A stretch of 64,000 bases of DNA from CAWBQO01 sp963790965 (GCA_963790965.1 CAWBQO010000002.1:248001-312000), one strand, 5' to 3'; shown: positions 33,411 through 44,018, counted from the first letter of the stretch. Made by a program: numbers and translations. The notes: generated by a model from the sequence alone, not told the origin.

Positions 33411-36400
33411 TTGAAGCACCTTTTCCACATCAGCCGCGCCGCCGTGAGCGCCGTCCTTGTGCTGCTTGCGGCAGTGGTGATCCTTTTCTTCACCCTTACG
33501 CGAACGGAAGTCGGCCGCGACCAGTTGCGCCGGGAGGCTGAGGTGCAGTTCGGCAATGCCTTTGAAGGACGGTTGGAGATCGACCACCTGACGGGCAACC
33601 TGCTCCGCGATCTTTTCGCAAGCGGCGTGCGCCTGCGCGATGAAGACGGAAATGTCATCGTGACGGTGGATTCGGTCGTCGTGCGTCCGCGCTGGCGCGA
33701 TCTTTTCAGCCGCTCCCTTTCCTTTGGTGAAATTACGCTGGTCCGGCCCGAAGTCGTTCTTGAGCGCACGGAAGCGGGCAACTGGACGGTCGAGGATGCG
33801 CTCCGGCCACGGCGCGCGCGCTCGGGCGGCGGAACTGCAGCGCCCTGGTCCTTCTCCTCTGCGGAAGTGCAGGTGTTCGACGGGCGCTTCCGGACGGTCA
33901 ACCGGGGCGGCGTGCCCGATGCCGTGGCTGCGGGGCGGTTGTTCGACTACGCGAACGCGGAGGTCGAGAACATCGATGCCCTCGGTGAAGTCGTTTGGAC
34001 GCAGAACGAGCGGTCCGTTCAGATCGATAGGTTATCGGCCCGCTGGGCCGACGAGGGTCTGCGGCTGCATCTCTTCGACAGCGCTTTTCGGCTGGAGGAG
34101 GACGCGGCCATTGTCGAGTCTCTGACCCTGTCGGCGGGCGACCTGAGGCTGGTGGCCTCCGGCGCATACGGCTCCCCCACCGCCTCGCGGCAGCGTGGAT
34201 GGGGGCAGGCGGCCATCGAGTTGAACATCGACGCGGCGCACCTCGCATTCGATGATCTGCGACGGTTCTTTCCCGCCATTCCCTTGAGGGACGCAGTGGA
34301 TGCGGAGGGCATCGTTGATGGGACACTCGCATCGCTCCGTTTGGATGGGCTTGAGGTGGCGCGCGGGGCGTCGCGGGTGCAGATTGCCGGATCGGTGACG
34401 GGACTGCCGGACAGCGCCGCATATCGACTCAAGCTGTCCCCTTCCACCCTGACGGCGACCGACATTCAGGCGGTCGCTCCACAACTGGATGCCCGGAAGT
34501 ACGCCGCGCTCGGGACCGTCCGCGCCCGTGCTGATCTTCGGGGAACATACGTCCTGCCGCGTGGAGAGCAGCAGTGGCGACTCGCGTCGACCTCCGACCT
34601 CACGATCCGCAGCGCCGCCGGTGACATAGCGGGCAAGGTCGTGATCGCGGGCGGTGCCGGGCGGCAGCCTTTGGTCGAGCTGGCGCTCCGTCTGGACGGC
34701 GTCGATCCCGCACCCGTTCTGCAGAATGCGGAGCTTGCCGGGCGGCTGAGCGGGTCCGTCAAGTTGAACGTGAGCCGATGGCAGCCGGAGCATCTGACAG
34801 GCGCGCTGGCGCTCCAGTTAACTGAGTCCACCTTTGCCGGGCGGCGCATCGACAGCCTTTCAGTGCGGGGCGAGGCGCGAGAAGGAGCCTTGGACGCGCT
34901 TGTACTGCTTCAGCAAGGCACGGGCCGGCTGAGCGCGCGCGGCAACCTGCAGCTGGCCGCCTCGCAGCCGCGCTACCATGCCGAGGTGCGCGCCTCCCGC
35001 GTCGACCTTGGCCGTTTGCTGTTGACCGACTCGCTTTCCACCGCCTTGAACGGTACGCTCTCCGTCGATGGGGAGAGTTTCCGGTTGGCGGCGCTCAGGG
35101 CGCAGGCGACGCTTAGCCTCGACTCATCGCGCGTTACGGTCGGTGGCGACGAGCGGTATGTTGCGCCGGGCGCGCTATCCGCTGAACTCGTGCAGACCGG
35201 TGAGGCACCGCATTTCACCCTTGCGGGAGACGCAGGCGACGTGTCGCTCACAGGCGACGTGTCGGTGGAGCCGCTGCTTGCGCTCGTCCGCCAGTGGCAG
35301 GCGGCGGTGGCGATAGAAGTCGCCCGCGAACTGAACAAGCCGCGGTCGCAGGCGGGCATCCTCGCGGCGGAGGCGACTGCGCTGCGAAGCGACGATGCGG
35401 CGCACGTCGGCGGGCTGCGGGCGCGTTCGCTTCGCGTTCTCGATCGGGCCGGCCGCACCGGGGCGATGAATCTCGCGCTTCAGGTCCGCCTTAAAGAATC
35501 CGGTCTGCTCGGCTCGCTCTTCCCCGCCATCCGCTACGTAGCACCGGGAACGGCAGCGGAGGCCGAGTTGACCATCGGCCCGGACAACTTCGAGCTTGCG
35601 GGATCCGCGCGGACCGACTCGGCGGGAACGAGCGGCGCGTACGTCCGCCGCGCCCAGGTGACGTTCGGTGCCGGGATGGACACCCTGAGCGCCGGCCCGG
35701 CGCGATTCGGCTTGTCGGTGCGGGCCGCGGCAGACACCGTGCGAGCCGTCGGCCGCAGGTATGCGGACGCAAAGCTGGACCTGAACATCGACGAGGGCGT
35801 GGGAGACCTTGAACTCACCGCCCGAAATACCGAATCCGAGGCCGCCCTCCGCCTCGATGCCGGAATCGCCTTGCTGCCGGATCGTAACCGCATCACCCTC
35901 AGAACCTTGCAGGCCTTTGCCGGATCGTCTGCCTGGCGGAACGCGGGCACGTATACGCTCGACCTGTTTGAGGACGCGCTGGTTGTGCCGGCGCTTACGC
36001 TCGCGAGTCGCAGCCAGGCGGTGGACGTGACGCAGCGCATCACGCTCTCCGGAGCCTTGTCCTCTGCAGAAGAAGACACGGTGCTGGCCGTAATCGAAAA
36101 CCTCTCCGTGCGGCAGGTATCTGAGGCGCTGCACCTCAAGTACGCCGTCGGTGGGCTGCTCGATGGGCGGCTGGCCTACACCGGCGGACGCAACAGCCCG
36201 GTCGTCACCGGCTTCCTCAACGTGCCGGTGCTCATTTTTGAGGATCAGGCGGCGGGGCGGCTTGAGATTACGAGCCGGTTCATTCCCGGCTCGCCCGACA
36301 TCGGTCTTCATGCGAGCTTGTTGCCCCTGAGCGACGCCGACCCGTCGCTGCGGCGTTATATGGACTTCACCCGCCGAACGGTTCGCCGGGTACGGGAGAA

Positions 36401-38141
36401 CGCCTTTCAGATCGACGGCACCTTTCGGCTCCCCCGGCGCGCGGCTCCGGGTGCTCCTTCAGACGGGGGCGCGCTCGACCTGACACTCGCCGTTGATAGG
36501 CTCGACCTGTTCTTTTTCGAATCCATTTTTCCAGGCATCGTCTCCGGCGTGACCGGCTACGCCGACGGCGGCGGCCGCGTTGGCGGTACGCTTCGAAAGC
36601 CGGACCCGGATCTACACCTGACACTTCACGACGGAAACTTCGACATACCGGAGTTCGGCCTTTCGTACGCCGCCGCCGGAGACGTGCGGATCGTGCCGCG
36701 CGGGATCATGCTCGACGACGCAGCCGTGACCGACGACACCGGCGGAACGGCCGTGGTCGGCGGGGGCATTCTTTTCAACGACTTCCGCTTCCTGTCCTTC
36801 GATCTGCGCGCCGCGCTCGACGAGATGCAGATCATCGACGTCCTCACTTCGGACCACCTCTCCTTCTATGGCCGCATCTGGGCCTCCGGGGACGCGACGC
36901 TCACCGGGCCGGTGTCGAACGCGCTGCTCAGTTCAGGCAATGCGCGCGCCAGTGCGCGGAGCGAGATCTTCATTCCGCTTTCCGACAACGGATCGTCCAT
37001 CGACCCGAGCTTCATCGTCTTCGCCGACTCGGCTGCCGTGGGTGCGTCCGGCGGGCGGCGACCGGCCGCGTCCGCCCCGGCGCGCAAGCGCACCTTCCTC
37101 GACGGGCTGGAGATGGACCTCGGCATCTACGCCCCGCCCGGATCGACCATTCACCTCGTCATCGATCCGCTGCTCGGCGACGTGATCAACGCCGTCGGCT
37201 CCGGTCGCCTGCAACTGCAGCTCCGCGAGGGAGAGTTCTTCACCTTCGGATCGCTCGACGTGACTTCAGGCGACTACCTGTTCACAGCCGGAGACGTCTT
37301 CTTTCGCCGCTTCCTGATTGATTCGGGAAAGCTCACCTGGGACGGGGACCCGGTGGACGCCATCCTCGACATCGAGGCCTCCTACCGGACGCGCGCCTCA
37401 CTCGCGGGGCTGACGCAGACCGGCAGCGGCATGATTCCGCTGATCGTAAAGCTCGACATCGGCGGGCGGCTTTCCTCTCTTGCGATCGGCCTGGAGCTGG
37501 AAGTGGACCGGCGCGATCGCGGCCTCATCGCCAACTATGAAGGGTTGGAGGCGGCCATGAATACGCCTGAGTTGGCAGCGGAATACGCGACGAGTGTGCT
37601 TCTTACCAACTCCTTCCTACTCACCACCAGCCGCGAGAACGCCATCGGCAGGGCGGGCGAAAACACGTCGCAGATCGCCTTCAACAGCCTGTCGCAGCTC
37701 GTGACGAGCCAGATCAACCGGTACGTGAACCAGGTCCTGCCGAACCTCGACCTCAACCTCGGCGTGCAGCAAGGAGACCGGGTGCAGGACCTCGACATCA
37801 CCTACGGCGTCGCGCTGCGGCTGCTCGACGAGCGCGTCGTCATTCGCGGCGAGGGAGTTTATCTGAACCAGAACAACCAGTCAAGCGCCGTTGACGGCAC
37901 ACAGGGCGAGTTTATGGTACAGTTTCGGTTGAGCGAGGCGGTCGCGCTGGAAGTATTTTACCGCCGGGAAACCGATCCGCTCTCCACCGCCACGCTGACC
38001 AGCACGACCGGTGCCGGCCTCTCCTATCAGACGCAGTTTCCCACCTGGCGCGCGCTGACCAACAAGCTTTTCGGCTGGCTCCTGCCGAACCGGCACGAGG
38101 AAGAGCGTGCCGAGCCGGTGCCGGTAGCTACGGAGGGCTGA
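33411..38141 (+). CDS. TamB/YtfN-like translocation and assembly module protein
   Basis: A 1576-residue envelope protein. An N-terminal transmembrane helix (about 10-30, AAVSAVLVLLAAVVILFFTL) leads into a very long all-beta region with AsmA-like repeats. The C-terminal 350 residues match the TamB (DUF490) domain: a LDIEASYRTRASL segment, then IGLELEVDR and LLTNSFLL. TamB-type proteins span the periplasm and carry lipid or help outer-membrane protein assembly. The start is a TTG, since the nearest ATG is out of frame; a GTG slightly further in is possible. No tamA/BamA-type gene is adjacent. The length exceeds E. coli TamB (1259). Confidence 0.85.
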   Translation: MKHLFHISRAAVSAVLVLLAAVVILFFTLTRTEVGRDQLRREAEVQFGNAFEGRLEIDHLTGNLLRDLFASGVRLRDEDGNVIVTVDSVVVRPRWRDLFSRSLSFGEITLVRPEVVLERTEAGNWTVEDALRPRRARSGGGTAAPWSFSSAEVQVFDGRFRTVNRGGVPDAVAAGRLFDYANAEVENIDALGEVVWTQNERSVQIDRLSARWADEGLRLHLFDSAFRLEEDAAIVESLTLSAGDLRLVASGAYGSPTASRQRGWGQAAIELNIDAAHLAFDDLRRFFPAIPLRDAVDAEGIVDGTLASLRLDGLEVARGASRVQIAGSVTGLPDSAAYRLKLSPSTLTATDIQAVAPQLDARKYAALGTVRARADLRGTYVLPRGEQQWRLASTSDLTIRSAAGDIAGKVVIAGGAGRQPLVELALRLDGVDPAPVLQNAELAGRLSGSVKLNVSRWQPEHLTGALALQLTESTFAGRRIDSLSVRGEAREGALDALVLLQQGTGRLSARGNLQLAASQPRYHAEVRASRVDLGRLLLTDSLSTALNGTLSVDGESFRLAALRAQATLSLDSSRVTVGGDERYVAPGALSAELVQTGEAPHFTLAGDAGDVSLTGDVSVEPLLALVRQWQAAVAIEVARELNKPRSQAGILAAEATALRSDDAAHVGGLRARSLRVLDRAGRTGAMNLALQVRLKESGLLGSLFPAIRYVAPGTAAEAELTIGPDNFELAGSARTDSAGTSGAYVRRAQVTFGAGMDTLSAGPARFGLSVRAAADTVRAVGRRYADAKLDLNIDEGVGDLELTARNTESEAALRLDAGIALLPDRNRITLRTLQAFAGSSAWRNAGTYTLDLFEDALVVPALTLASRSQAVDVTQRITLSGALSSAEEDTVLAVIENLSVRQVSEALHLKYAVGGLLDGRLAYTGGRNSPVVTGFLNVPVLIFEDQAAGRLEITSRFIPGSPDIGLHASLLPLSDADPSLRRYMDFTRRTVRRVRENAFQIDGTFRLPRRAAPGAPSDGGALDLTLAVDRLDLFFFESIFPGIVSGVTGYADGGGRVGGTLRKPDPDLHLTLHDGNFDIPEFGLSYAAAGDVRIVPRGIMLDDAAVTDDTGGTAVVGGGILFNDFRFLSFDLRAALDEMQIIDVLTSDHLSFYGRIWASGDATLTGPVSNALLSSGNARASARSEIFIPLSDNGSSIDPSFIVFADSAAVGASGGRRPAASAPARKRTFLDGLEMDLGIYAPPGSTIHLVIDPLLGDVINAVGSGRLQLQLREGEFFTFGSLDVTSGDYLFTAGDVFFRRFLIDSGKLTWDGDPVDAILDIEASYRTRASLAGLTQTGSGMIPLIVKLDIGGRLSSLAIGLELEVDRRDRGLIANYEGLEAAMNTPELAAEYATSVLLTNSFLLTTSRENAIGRAGENTSQIAFNSLSQLVTSQINRYVNQVLPNLDLNLGVQQGDRVQDLDITYGVALRLLDERVVIRGEGVYLNQNNQSSAVDGTQGEFMVQFRLSEAVALEVFYRRETDPLSTATLTSTTGAGLSYQTQFPTWRALTNKLFGWLLPNRHEEERAEPVPVATEG

Positions 38142-38268
38142 TTCCACCGCTTTTCCAAACCTTTTGCGCCCGGAGAGGCTAAGAGCAGCCCGGTTGGCCT
38201 TAGCTTGGGAGTGCCGCCGCGTGCATCCGGCGGCTCAACAGGCTCCTCACCTTCCTCCCGTTACCCGC

Positions 38269-40386
38269 GTGCCCACTAAGCAAAGCCCCAAAGATATCCG
38301 GCGCGCCGTTCTCGGCCTGCTCAAAACGCAAGGCAAAAAGGCGCTGCGCCCAAAGGCCATCGCCAAGACGCTCCGTTATAAGGACAATGAGACGTACGCC
38401 ATCTTCAACGGCGTCCTCGAGGAGATGGCGCAACAGGGCCTGATCGCCCGGGAGAAAGGGGGCAAGTACACCTACCGCGCCCTGCCCACCACCGCCGAGG
38501 GCGTGCTGCGCGTCAACCCGCAGGGCTTCGGGTTTGTGCAAGTGCCAGGCGAAGAGGAAGACCTCTTCGTGAGCGAAGGCAATATGAAGACGGCCCTCGA
38601 CGGAGACACCGTCCGCGTCTCGCTCGCTGCGCCGGCCAAAGGCGACCGCCGTCGCGAGGCGGAAGTGACGGAGGTCATCCAGCGGAGCCGCACGCAGGTG
38701 GTCGGCTCGTTCAAGCCCCACGGGCACTTTGCGTTCGTCATTCCGGACGACCGCCGCGTGCCGCAGCACATCTACGTGCCCGAAGACGCCTTCAACGGCG
38801 CAAAGGAGGACGACAAGGTGGTCGTTTCCATCGACCGGTTTGACGACCGCGGCGCTTCGCCCGAGGGCCGCGTGCTACTCGTCGTCGGGCCGTCGGACGA
38901 TCCGGGCGTGCGCGTCCTCTCGCTTGCACTTAGCCTCGACGTGCGCTCCGGTTTTCCGGATGAAGCCATCGCGGAAGCCGAGGCCATTGCCGACAAAATC
39001 GCCGACAAGGAGATCGAGCGGCGGCTGGACCTGCGCGACAAGCGTGTCTTCACCATCGATCCCATAGACGCCCAGGACTTTGACGACGCGATACACCTGG
39101 AAACGCTCGAGGATGGCTCAGTCGAAGTGGGCGTTCACATTGCCGACGTGAGCCATTACGTCCAGCCGGACTCCGCCATCGACAAAGAGGCGTACGTCCG
39201 CGGCACGAGCGTCTATCTCGTGGACCGTGTCGTGCCGATGTTGCCGGAGAAGCTCTCGAACAAGGTCTGCTCGCTGCGCCCTGACGAGGACAAGTTGACC
39301 TACTCTTGCATTCTCACCCTTACGCGCCAGGGCCGCGTGAAGAGCCACCGGGTGGCCGAGACGGTCGTCCGTTCGCAGCGCCGGTTCACGTATGAGGAAG
39401 CGCAGGCGCTCATCGACGGCGAAGGCCGCAACGATCCGTTTGCAGAAGACGTGCTGCAGGCGGCGGCACTTGCGCGCACGCTGACCAAGAAGCGTATGCG
39501 CGAAGGCTCGGTCGACTTCGATCTGCCGGAAGTGCGGGTCGTTCTTGACGAGCAGGGCACGCCCATCGAAGTCGTTCGGAAGGAGCGCAAAGAGGCGAAC
39601 CGTCTCATCGAAGAGTTCATGTTGCTGGCCAACCGGACCGTTGCGGCAGCCATTGGCAAGAAGCGCAACGCGCCGCCGTTCGTCTACCGCATCCACGACC
39701 GGCCGGACCCGGAGAAACTGCTGACCCTCTCCCAGTACGTCAAGGCGTTCGGGTATGACCTGCAGACCGACAACGGGATTGTTGCTTCCAAGGTGCTCAA
39801 CGACTTTCTGAACCGCGTGAAGGACCGTCCGGAGGAGCCGGTGATCGAGGAGGCCGCGCTTCGGGCCATGGCCAAGGCCAAGTACGCCGTCAACAACATC
39901 GGGCACTACGGCCTCTCCTTCGACTACTATACCCACTTTACCAGCCCGATACGCCGCTATCCTGATTTGATGGCGCACCGGCTACTCAAGCGCTATCTCG
40001 GCGGAGGCGGGCCGGTCGAGCGAGAACCGCTGCAGGAGAAATGCGACTACTGCTCGCAGCGCGAGAAGATGGCAACCGAGGCCGAACGGGAGTCGATCAA
40101 GCTCAAGCAAGTCGAGTTCATTCAGCAGCACATCGGCGGGCGGTTTTCCGGCGTAGTTAGCGGAGTGACGAAGTTCGGCGTGTTCGTTGAGCTTTCCGAC
40201 ATGCTCATCGAAGGACTCGTTCACGTCCGGGAACTGGACGACGATTTCTATGAATATGACGAGCGTTCTTACCGGCTCGTCGGTCGCTACACGGGCAAGG
40301 TGTATCGCCTCGGCGATCCGGTGGACGTGGTGGTGGCCGCCGCCAACCTGGAAAGCAGGACGATTGATTTCGTTTTCTCCGACTGA
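38269..40386 (+). CDS. rnr: Ribonuclease R
   Basis: A 3'-5' exoribonuclease that degrades structured RNA. About 705 residues: an N-terminal winged-helix region (to about 75), cold-shock domains (about 80-220), and the RNB catalytic domain with IDPIDAQDFDDAIHLE Asp residues and TSPIRRYPDLMAHRLL. A C-terminal S1 domain (GVVSGVTKFGVFVELSD) follows. I placed the start at the GTG of VPTKQSPKDI. In-frame GTG 38221 and ATG 38164 are alternatives, but their added sequence is Arg/Ala/Pro rich and unlike RNase R. Confidence 0.94.
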   Translation: MPTKQSPKDIRRAVLGLLKTQGKKALRPKAIAKTLRYKDNETYAIFNGVLEEMAQQGLIAREKGGKYTYRALPTTAEGVLRVNPQGFGFVQVPGEEEDLFVSEGNMKTALDGDTVRVSLAAPAKGDRRREAEVTEVIQRSRTQVVGSFKPHGHFAFVIPDDRRVPQHIYVPEDAFNGAKEDDKVVVSIDRFDDRGASPEGRVLLVVGPSDDPGVRVLSLALSLDVRSGFPDEAIAEAEAIADKIADKEIERRLDLRDKRVFTIDPIDAQDFDDAIHLETLEDGSVEVGVHIADVSHYVQPDSAIDKEAYVRGTSVYLVDRVVPMLPEKLSNKVCSLRPDEDKLTYSCILTLTRQGRVKSHRVAETVVRSQRRFTYEEAQALIDGEGRNDPFAEDVLQAAALARTLTKKRMREGSVDFDLPEVRVVLDEQGTPIEVVRKERKEANRLIEEFMLLANRTVAAAIGKKRNAPPFVYRIHDRPDPEKLLTLSQYVKAFGYDLQTDNGIVASKVLNDFLNRVKDRPEEPVIEEAALRAMAKAKYAVNNIGHYGLSFDYYTHFTSPIRRYPDLMAHRLLKRYLGGGGPVEREPLQEKCDYCSQREKMATEAERESIKLKQVEFIQQHIGGRFSGVVSGVTKFGVFVELSDMLIEGLVHVRELDDDFYEYDERSYRLVGRYTGKVYRLGDPVDVVVAAANLESRTIDFVFSD

Positions 40387-40501
40387 GCCGGCGCGCCGGT
40401 ATGCGCCGGAAGTGTACAGATTTCCGCGCCGCGAGCGGGTGCGCTGCCTTAGACGCGGGATTACTTTGCGTGTAGAATCGCTCCCTACTTGCCGGCGTCC
40501 A

Positions 40502-41992
40502 ATGTTGTACCAGCCTGTCTTCGACCACAAACTCAAGCGCCTGTTGCGCCGAAAGCCCGGCCGCTTTCGCCTGATCGCCACGGCAGGGTTGACGGCGCTC
40601 CTGCTCTACGTCGTGTGGGCACTGGCGTCGCTGGGTTTCGTCTTTGATGAGGTGGTATCGTCCTTTCTGCCCGGAGTGGATCCCGGAGCGCTTTTCAGTG
40701 GAGGGTTCATCTCCGTCTGGCTGAGCCTGCTGCTACTTCGCCTGTTCACGCAGCGTTCGGCGCAGATGCGCGTGCGCCCCTACCAGCTACTGCCACTTGC
40801 GCGGCGCAATCTGGCCTTCTTCTTCCACGTGGACGCGCTGCTGAGCGTTCACAACCTGCTGCCCGTCGTTTTTCTTGTGCCATATTGGGTGCGGCACGCC
40901 ATCGTCGCACCGGTCGGGATGCCGCTCTCGCCGCTCTGGCTGCCGGGCATGATCCTGCTGGTGCTGCTCGCGCACTTCGCAGCCGTTGGCTTGCAGTTCC
41001 TGCTCGGCGGCAGCCTGAAGCAGTTTGTGGTCGCGGCAGCCGTCTTCCTCGGCCTCGTCTTTCTTGACGCGGGCCTCGGAACGGGCACCCTGCGACTGCT
41101 CTCCTCCGCGCTCGTGGATGCGCTCGCCGCCGGGTCGCCGCTTGTGCTCGCGGCCACGCTGCTCGTCACGGCCCTTGTCACCGGGTGGGTTTTCCGGCTC
41201 TCGAAAGGTGGGCTGTACGAAGCAGTTCCAGATAAGAGCGGGGACGACACCCGCGCGGGACTCTCTTTCGACGCGGGCCGAGGGGCCGTTGCCGAACTGA
41301 TGCTGCTCGAGTGGAAGCTCATGGGCAGAAACCGCCGTCCGCGCACGCTGCTTCTCTCCGCTCTCATCATGGGCGGGGCCTACCTCGGCCTGCTGTTGAC
41401 CTACCACAACCAGTTCAGCGGCGTCGTGGGAGCGGCCATTCTCGGCGTGTTGTCGTCGAGCCTGGCGGCCCTCAACTACGGGCAACTGATGTTCTCCTGG
41501 GAAAGCTCCTACTTCAACGGCGTCATGTCGCGCGCGCACCGGCCGGACGAGATCATCAAGGCCAAGCTCTTCATGTTGCAGGGCCTGACACTTGCCGCCT
41601 TTGTGCTGGCGCTGCCGCTGGTTCTGGCACTCGCGCCCGAGGAACTGCCGCTTCATGTCGCCTTCCTGTTTTACAATGCCGGAATCACATCCATCCTGAT
41701 TCTCGCGCTGGCGCTGCTCAACAGTCGCCGGGTGGACCTTACGAAAGGCGGCTCGTTGCTGAACTACGAAGGCTTCTCCATTGCGCACTTTCTCTGGTTC
41801 GTGCCCATGATCCTTCCGCCGGTACTTCTCTTGAAGCCGGCGGCGGGAGTCCCGCATCTTGGCCTTTACATCGTCGCTGCGGCCGGCATCGCAGGGCTGG
41901 CCGGAACGCCGCTAGTCGTGCGCGCATTTTCGGCGATATTGGGCAGGCGTAAGTACATCATGATTTCAGGTTTCGCGCAGTATGGAAATTGA
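40502..41992 (+). CDS. DUF5687-like ABC membrane component
   Basis: A 496-residue polytopic membrane protein with about 11-12 hydrophobic segments and a central cytoplasmic stretch (about 255-285). From memory it resembles the DUF5687 family of Bacteroidota, which pairs with an ATPase. The start MLYQPVFDHKLKRLLRRKPG gives a basic cytoplasmic N-terminus. The end overlaps the start of the ABC ATPase gene by 11 bp. Together they form a two-gene exporter of unknown substrate. No drug-type ABC-2 motif is visible. Confidence 0.8.
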   Translation: MLYQPVFDHKLKRLLRRKPGRFRLIATAGLTALLLYVVWALASLGFVFDEVVSSFLPGVDPGALFSGGFISVWLSLLLLRLFTQRSAQMRVRPYQLLPLARRNLAFFFHVDALLSVHNLLPVVFLVPYWVRHAIVAPVGMPLSPLWLPGMILLVLLAHFAAVGLQFLLGGSLKQFVVAAAVFLGLVFLDAGLGTGTLRLLSSALVDALAAGSPLVLAATLLVTALVTGWVFRLSKGGLYEAVPDKSGDDTRAGLSFDAGRGAVAELMLLEWKLMGRNRRPRTLLLSALIMGGAYLGLLLTYHNQFSGVVGAAILGVLSSSLAALNYGQLMFSWESSYFNGVMSRAHRPDEIIKAKLFMLQGLTLAAFVLALPLVLALAPEELPLHVAFLFYNAGITSILILALALLNSRRVDLTKGGSLLNYEGFSIAHFLWFVPMILPPVLLLKPAAGVPHLGLYIVAAAGIAGLAGTPLVVRAFSAILGRRKYIMISGFAQYGN

Positions 41993-42686
41993 AGTTCGGG
42001 ATCTCGTCCGCCGGCATGGTGCCGCATTCACCCTCCGCGTGCCTTTCCTCCGGGTTGAGAAAGGAACGACGTTCGGCCTCGTCGGAAACAACGGTGCAGG
42101 CAAGACGACGCTGCTGAAGCTGCTTCTGGACCTCATCCGAGCAGACGAGGGGGCCGTACACGTGGGCGAGGAATCCGTTGCCCGCAGCACAAAATGGAAG
42201 GCGAGCACGGGGTCTTACCTCGACGCTTCGTTCCTCCTCGACTTCCTCACGCCGGAAGAGTTCTTCGACTTCGTGGGCGGGAGCTATGGCATTTCGAAGG
42301 ACGACGTGCACCACCGCGTCGAGGGGTACCACCGCTTCTTGGGAGACGCGGTCTCCTCGCGCAATCGCTATATCCGCGACTTGTCGATGGGCAACGCCAA
42401 GAAGGTCGGGCTTGTTGGGGCCATGCTTTCCCGCCCTTCGCTGCTCGTTCTCGACGAGCCGTTCGCCAATCTCGATCCGGCTTCCCAGATTCGCCTCCGT
42501 GATCATCTGAAGGACCTGAACGAAGACGCCCAAACGACGCTCTTCCTGTCCAGCCATGATCTCGGGCGGGTGACGGAGGTGTGCGAACGCATTGCCGTTA
42601 TGGACGCCGGCCGCATCGTGAACGACTTCGCCACCACGCCGGATACGCTTCCGACCCTACAAGACTTCTTCACGCAGCTTATTTAG
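41982..42686 (+). CDS. ABC transporter ATP-binding protein paired with DUF5687-like permease
   Basis: A 234-residue ATPase with Walker A GNNGAGKT, signature LSMGNAKKVG, Walker B LLVLDEPFANLD and H-loop SSHDLGRV. The signature LSMGN is an allowed variant. It lies in operon with the DUF5687-like membrane gene, whose 3' end it overlaps by 11 bp. The next gene, hemL, converges with only 12 bp between stop codons, so termination must take place inside coding sequence or be shared. Confidence 0.92.
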   Translation: MEIEVRDLVRRHGAAFTLRVPFLRVEKGTTFGLVGNNGAGKTTLLKLLLDLIRADEGAVHVGEESVARSTKWKASTGSYLDASFLLDFLTPEEFFDFVGGSYGISKDDVHHRVEGYHRFLGDAVSSRNRYIRDLSMGNAKKVGLVGAMLSRPSLLVLDEPFANLDPASQIRLRDHLKDLNEDAQTTLFLSSHDLGRVTEVCERIAVMDAGRIVNDFATTPDTLPTLQDFFTQLI

Positions 42687-42698
42687 GCAGACGCGCCC

Positions 42699-44018
42699 TC
42701 AGTCGAAGGCCCGTTCGAGCGCACGGCGCTGCGCCGCGATGGTCCGTTCAAGCTCCCGGTCTCCGTGCGCCGCCGAGTAGAAAAAGGCTTCGAACTGGGA
42801 CGGTGCCAGGTAGACGCCCTCTTCCAGCATCGCGTGGAAGTAGCGCCCGTAGGCAGCGGTGTCGCACGTCAGCGCAGTAGGGTAATCGACAACCTTCTCC
42901 TCGGTAAAGAAGAGGCAGCCCATCGAGCCGATGCGCGTGCTGTAGAGGTTTCGTCCAACCGCCTCTAAATTGGCTCTGGTGCCTTCGTCAAGCGCCTTTC
43001 CGTAGGCTTCGAGGCGGTCATACAGGTCGAGGTCGTCGGCGATGGCGCGGAGCATGACCAAACCGGCCTGCATCGCGAGGGGATTACCCGAAAGCGTCCC
43101 AGCCTGATAGACAGGCCCAACCGGCGAGACAAAGTCCATGATGTCCTCTCGGCCGCCATAAGCGCCCACGGGAAGTCCGCCGCCGATGATCTTGCCGAGC
43201 GTCGTCAGGTCCGGGCGCACGCCGAACCGCTCCTGCGCTCCGCCTCGTGCGACGCGGAAGCCGGTCATGACTTCGTCGAAGATCAGGAGCGCGCCGTGCT
43301 CGTCGCAAAGCTCCCGAAGACGCTCCAGGAAGCCTTCGGCGGGAGGAATGCAGCCCATGTTTCCCGCCACCGGCTCTACGATCACGCAAGCGATCTCATC
43401 CGGCGAGGCCTTGAATAGCTCCTCGACATGCGCGGCGTCATTGTAGCGCGCCACGAGCGTGTCTTGCGCATTGCCGGCCGTCACGCCGGGCGAATTGGGC
43501 TGCCCGAACGTCATCGCGCCGCTGCCGGCTGCAATGAGGAAGAAGTCCGCGTGGCCGTGGTAATTCCCCTCGAACTTGATGATTTTTGAGCGACCGGTAT
43601 AACCTCTCGCCAGGCGCACTGCGCTCATGGTCGCCTCCGTTCCAGAGTTGACCATGCGCACCTTTTCGATGGAAGGCACGAGGCTACAGACGAGCGAAGC
43701 CACCTCGACCTCCGCGCGGGTAGGCGCGCCGTAAGAGGTGCCACGTTCGGCCGCGCGCTGAACGGCCCGCACCGCATCAGGGTGGGCATGGCCGAGAAGC
43801 ATAGGCCCCCAGGAGCCGACATAATCCACGTACCGCTGCCCGTCAGCGTCCTGAACGTACGCGCCCTCGGCGCTGTCGATGAAGAGCGGCGTGCCGCCCA
43901 CGCTGCGGAAAGCGCGAACGGGCGAGTTCACGCCGCCGGGGATTACGCGCTGCGCCTCGTTGAATAACCGCTCGCTTTCGGGATAGGATGCCATGGAATC
44001 GTGTTTCGTTGTGTTCAT
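42699..44018 (-). CDS. hemL: Glutamate-1-semialdehyde 2,1-aminomutase
   Basis: A PLP enzyme forming 5-aminolevulinate from glutamate-1-semialdehyde in the C5 haem pathway. The 439-residue protein has the PLP lysine K276 in TTLGKIIGGGLPVGAYGG, and the SGTEATMSAVRLARGYTGR and LIFDEVMTGFR motifs. An alternative ATG eight codons in (MASYPESE) is close to the usual start. It is the last gene of the haem block, 37 bp after the methyltransferase-like gene. Presence of hemL shows the C5 route from glutamyl-tRNA. Confidence 0.96.
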   Translation of the reverse strand: MNTTKHDSMASYPESERLFNEAQRVIPGGVNSPVRAFRSVGGTPLFIDSAEGAYVQDADGQRYVDYVGSWGPMLLGHAHPDAVRAVQRAAERGTSYGAPTRAEVEVASLVCSLVPSIEKVRMVNSGTEATMSAVRLARGYTGRSKIIKFEGNYHGHADFFLIAAGSGAMTFGQPNSPGVTAGNAQDTLVARYNDAAHVEELFKASPDEIACVIVEPVAGNMGCIPPAEGFLERLRELCDEHGALLIFDEVMTGFRVARGGAQERFGVRPDLTTLGKIIGGGLPVGAYGGREDIMDFVSPVGPVYQAGTLSGNPLAMQAGLVMLRAIADDLDLYDRLEAYGKALDEGTRANLEAVGRNLYSTRIGSMGCLFFTEEKVVDYPTALTCDTAAYGRYFHAMLEEGVYLAPSQFEAFFYSAAHGDRELERTIAAQRRALERAFD

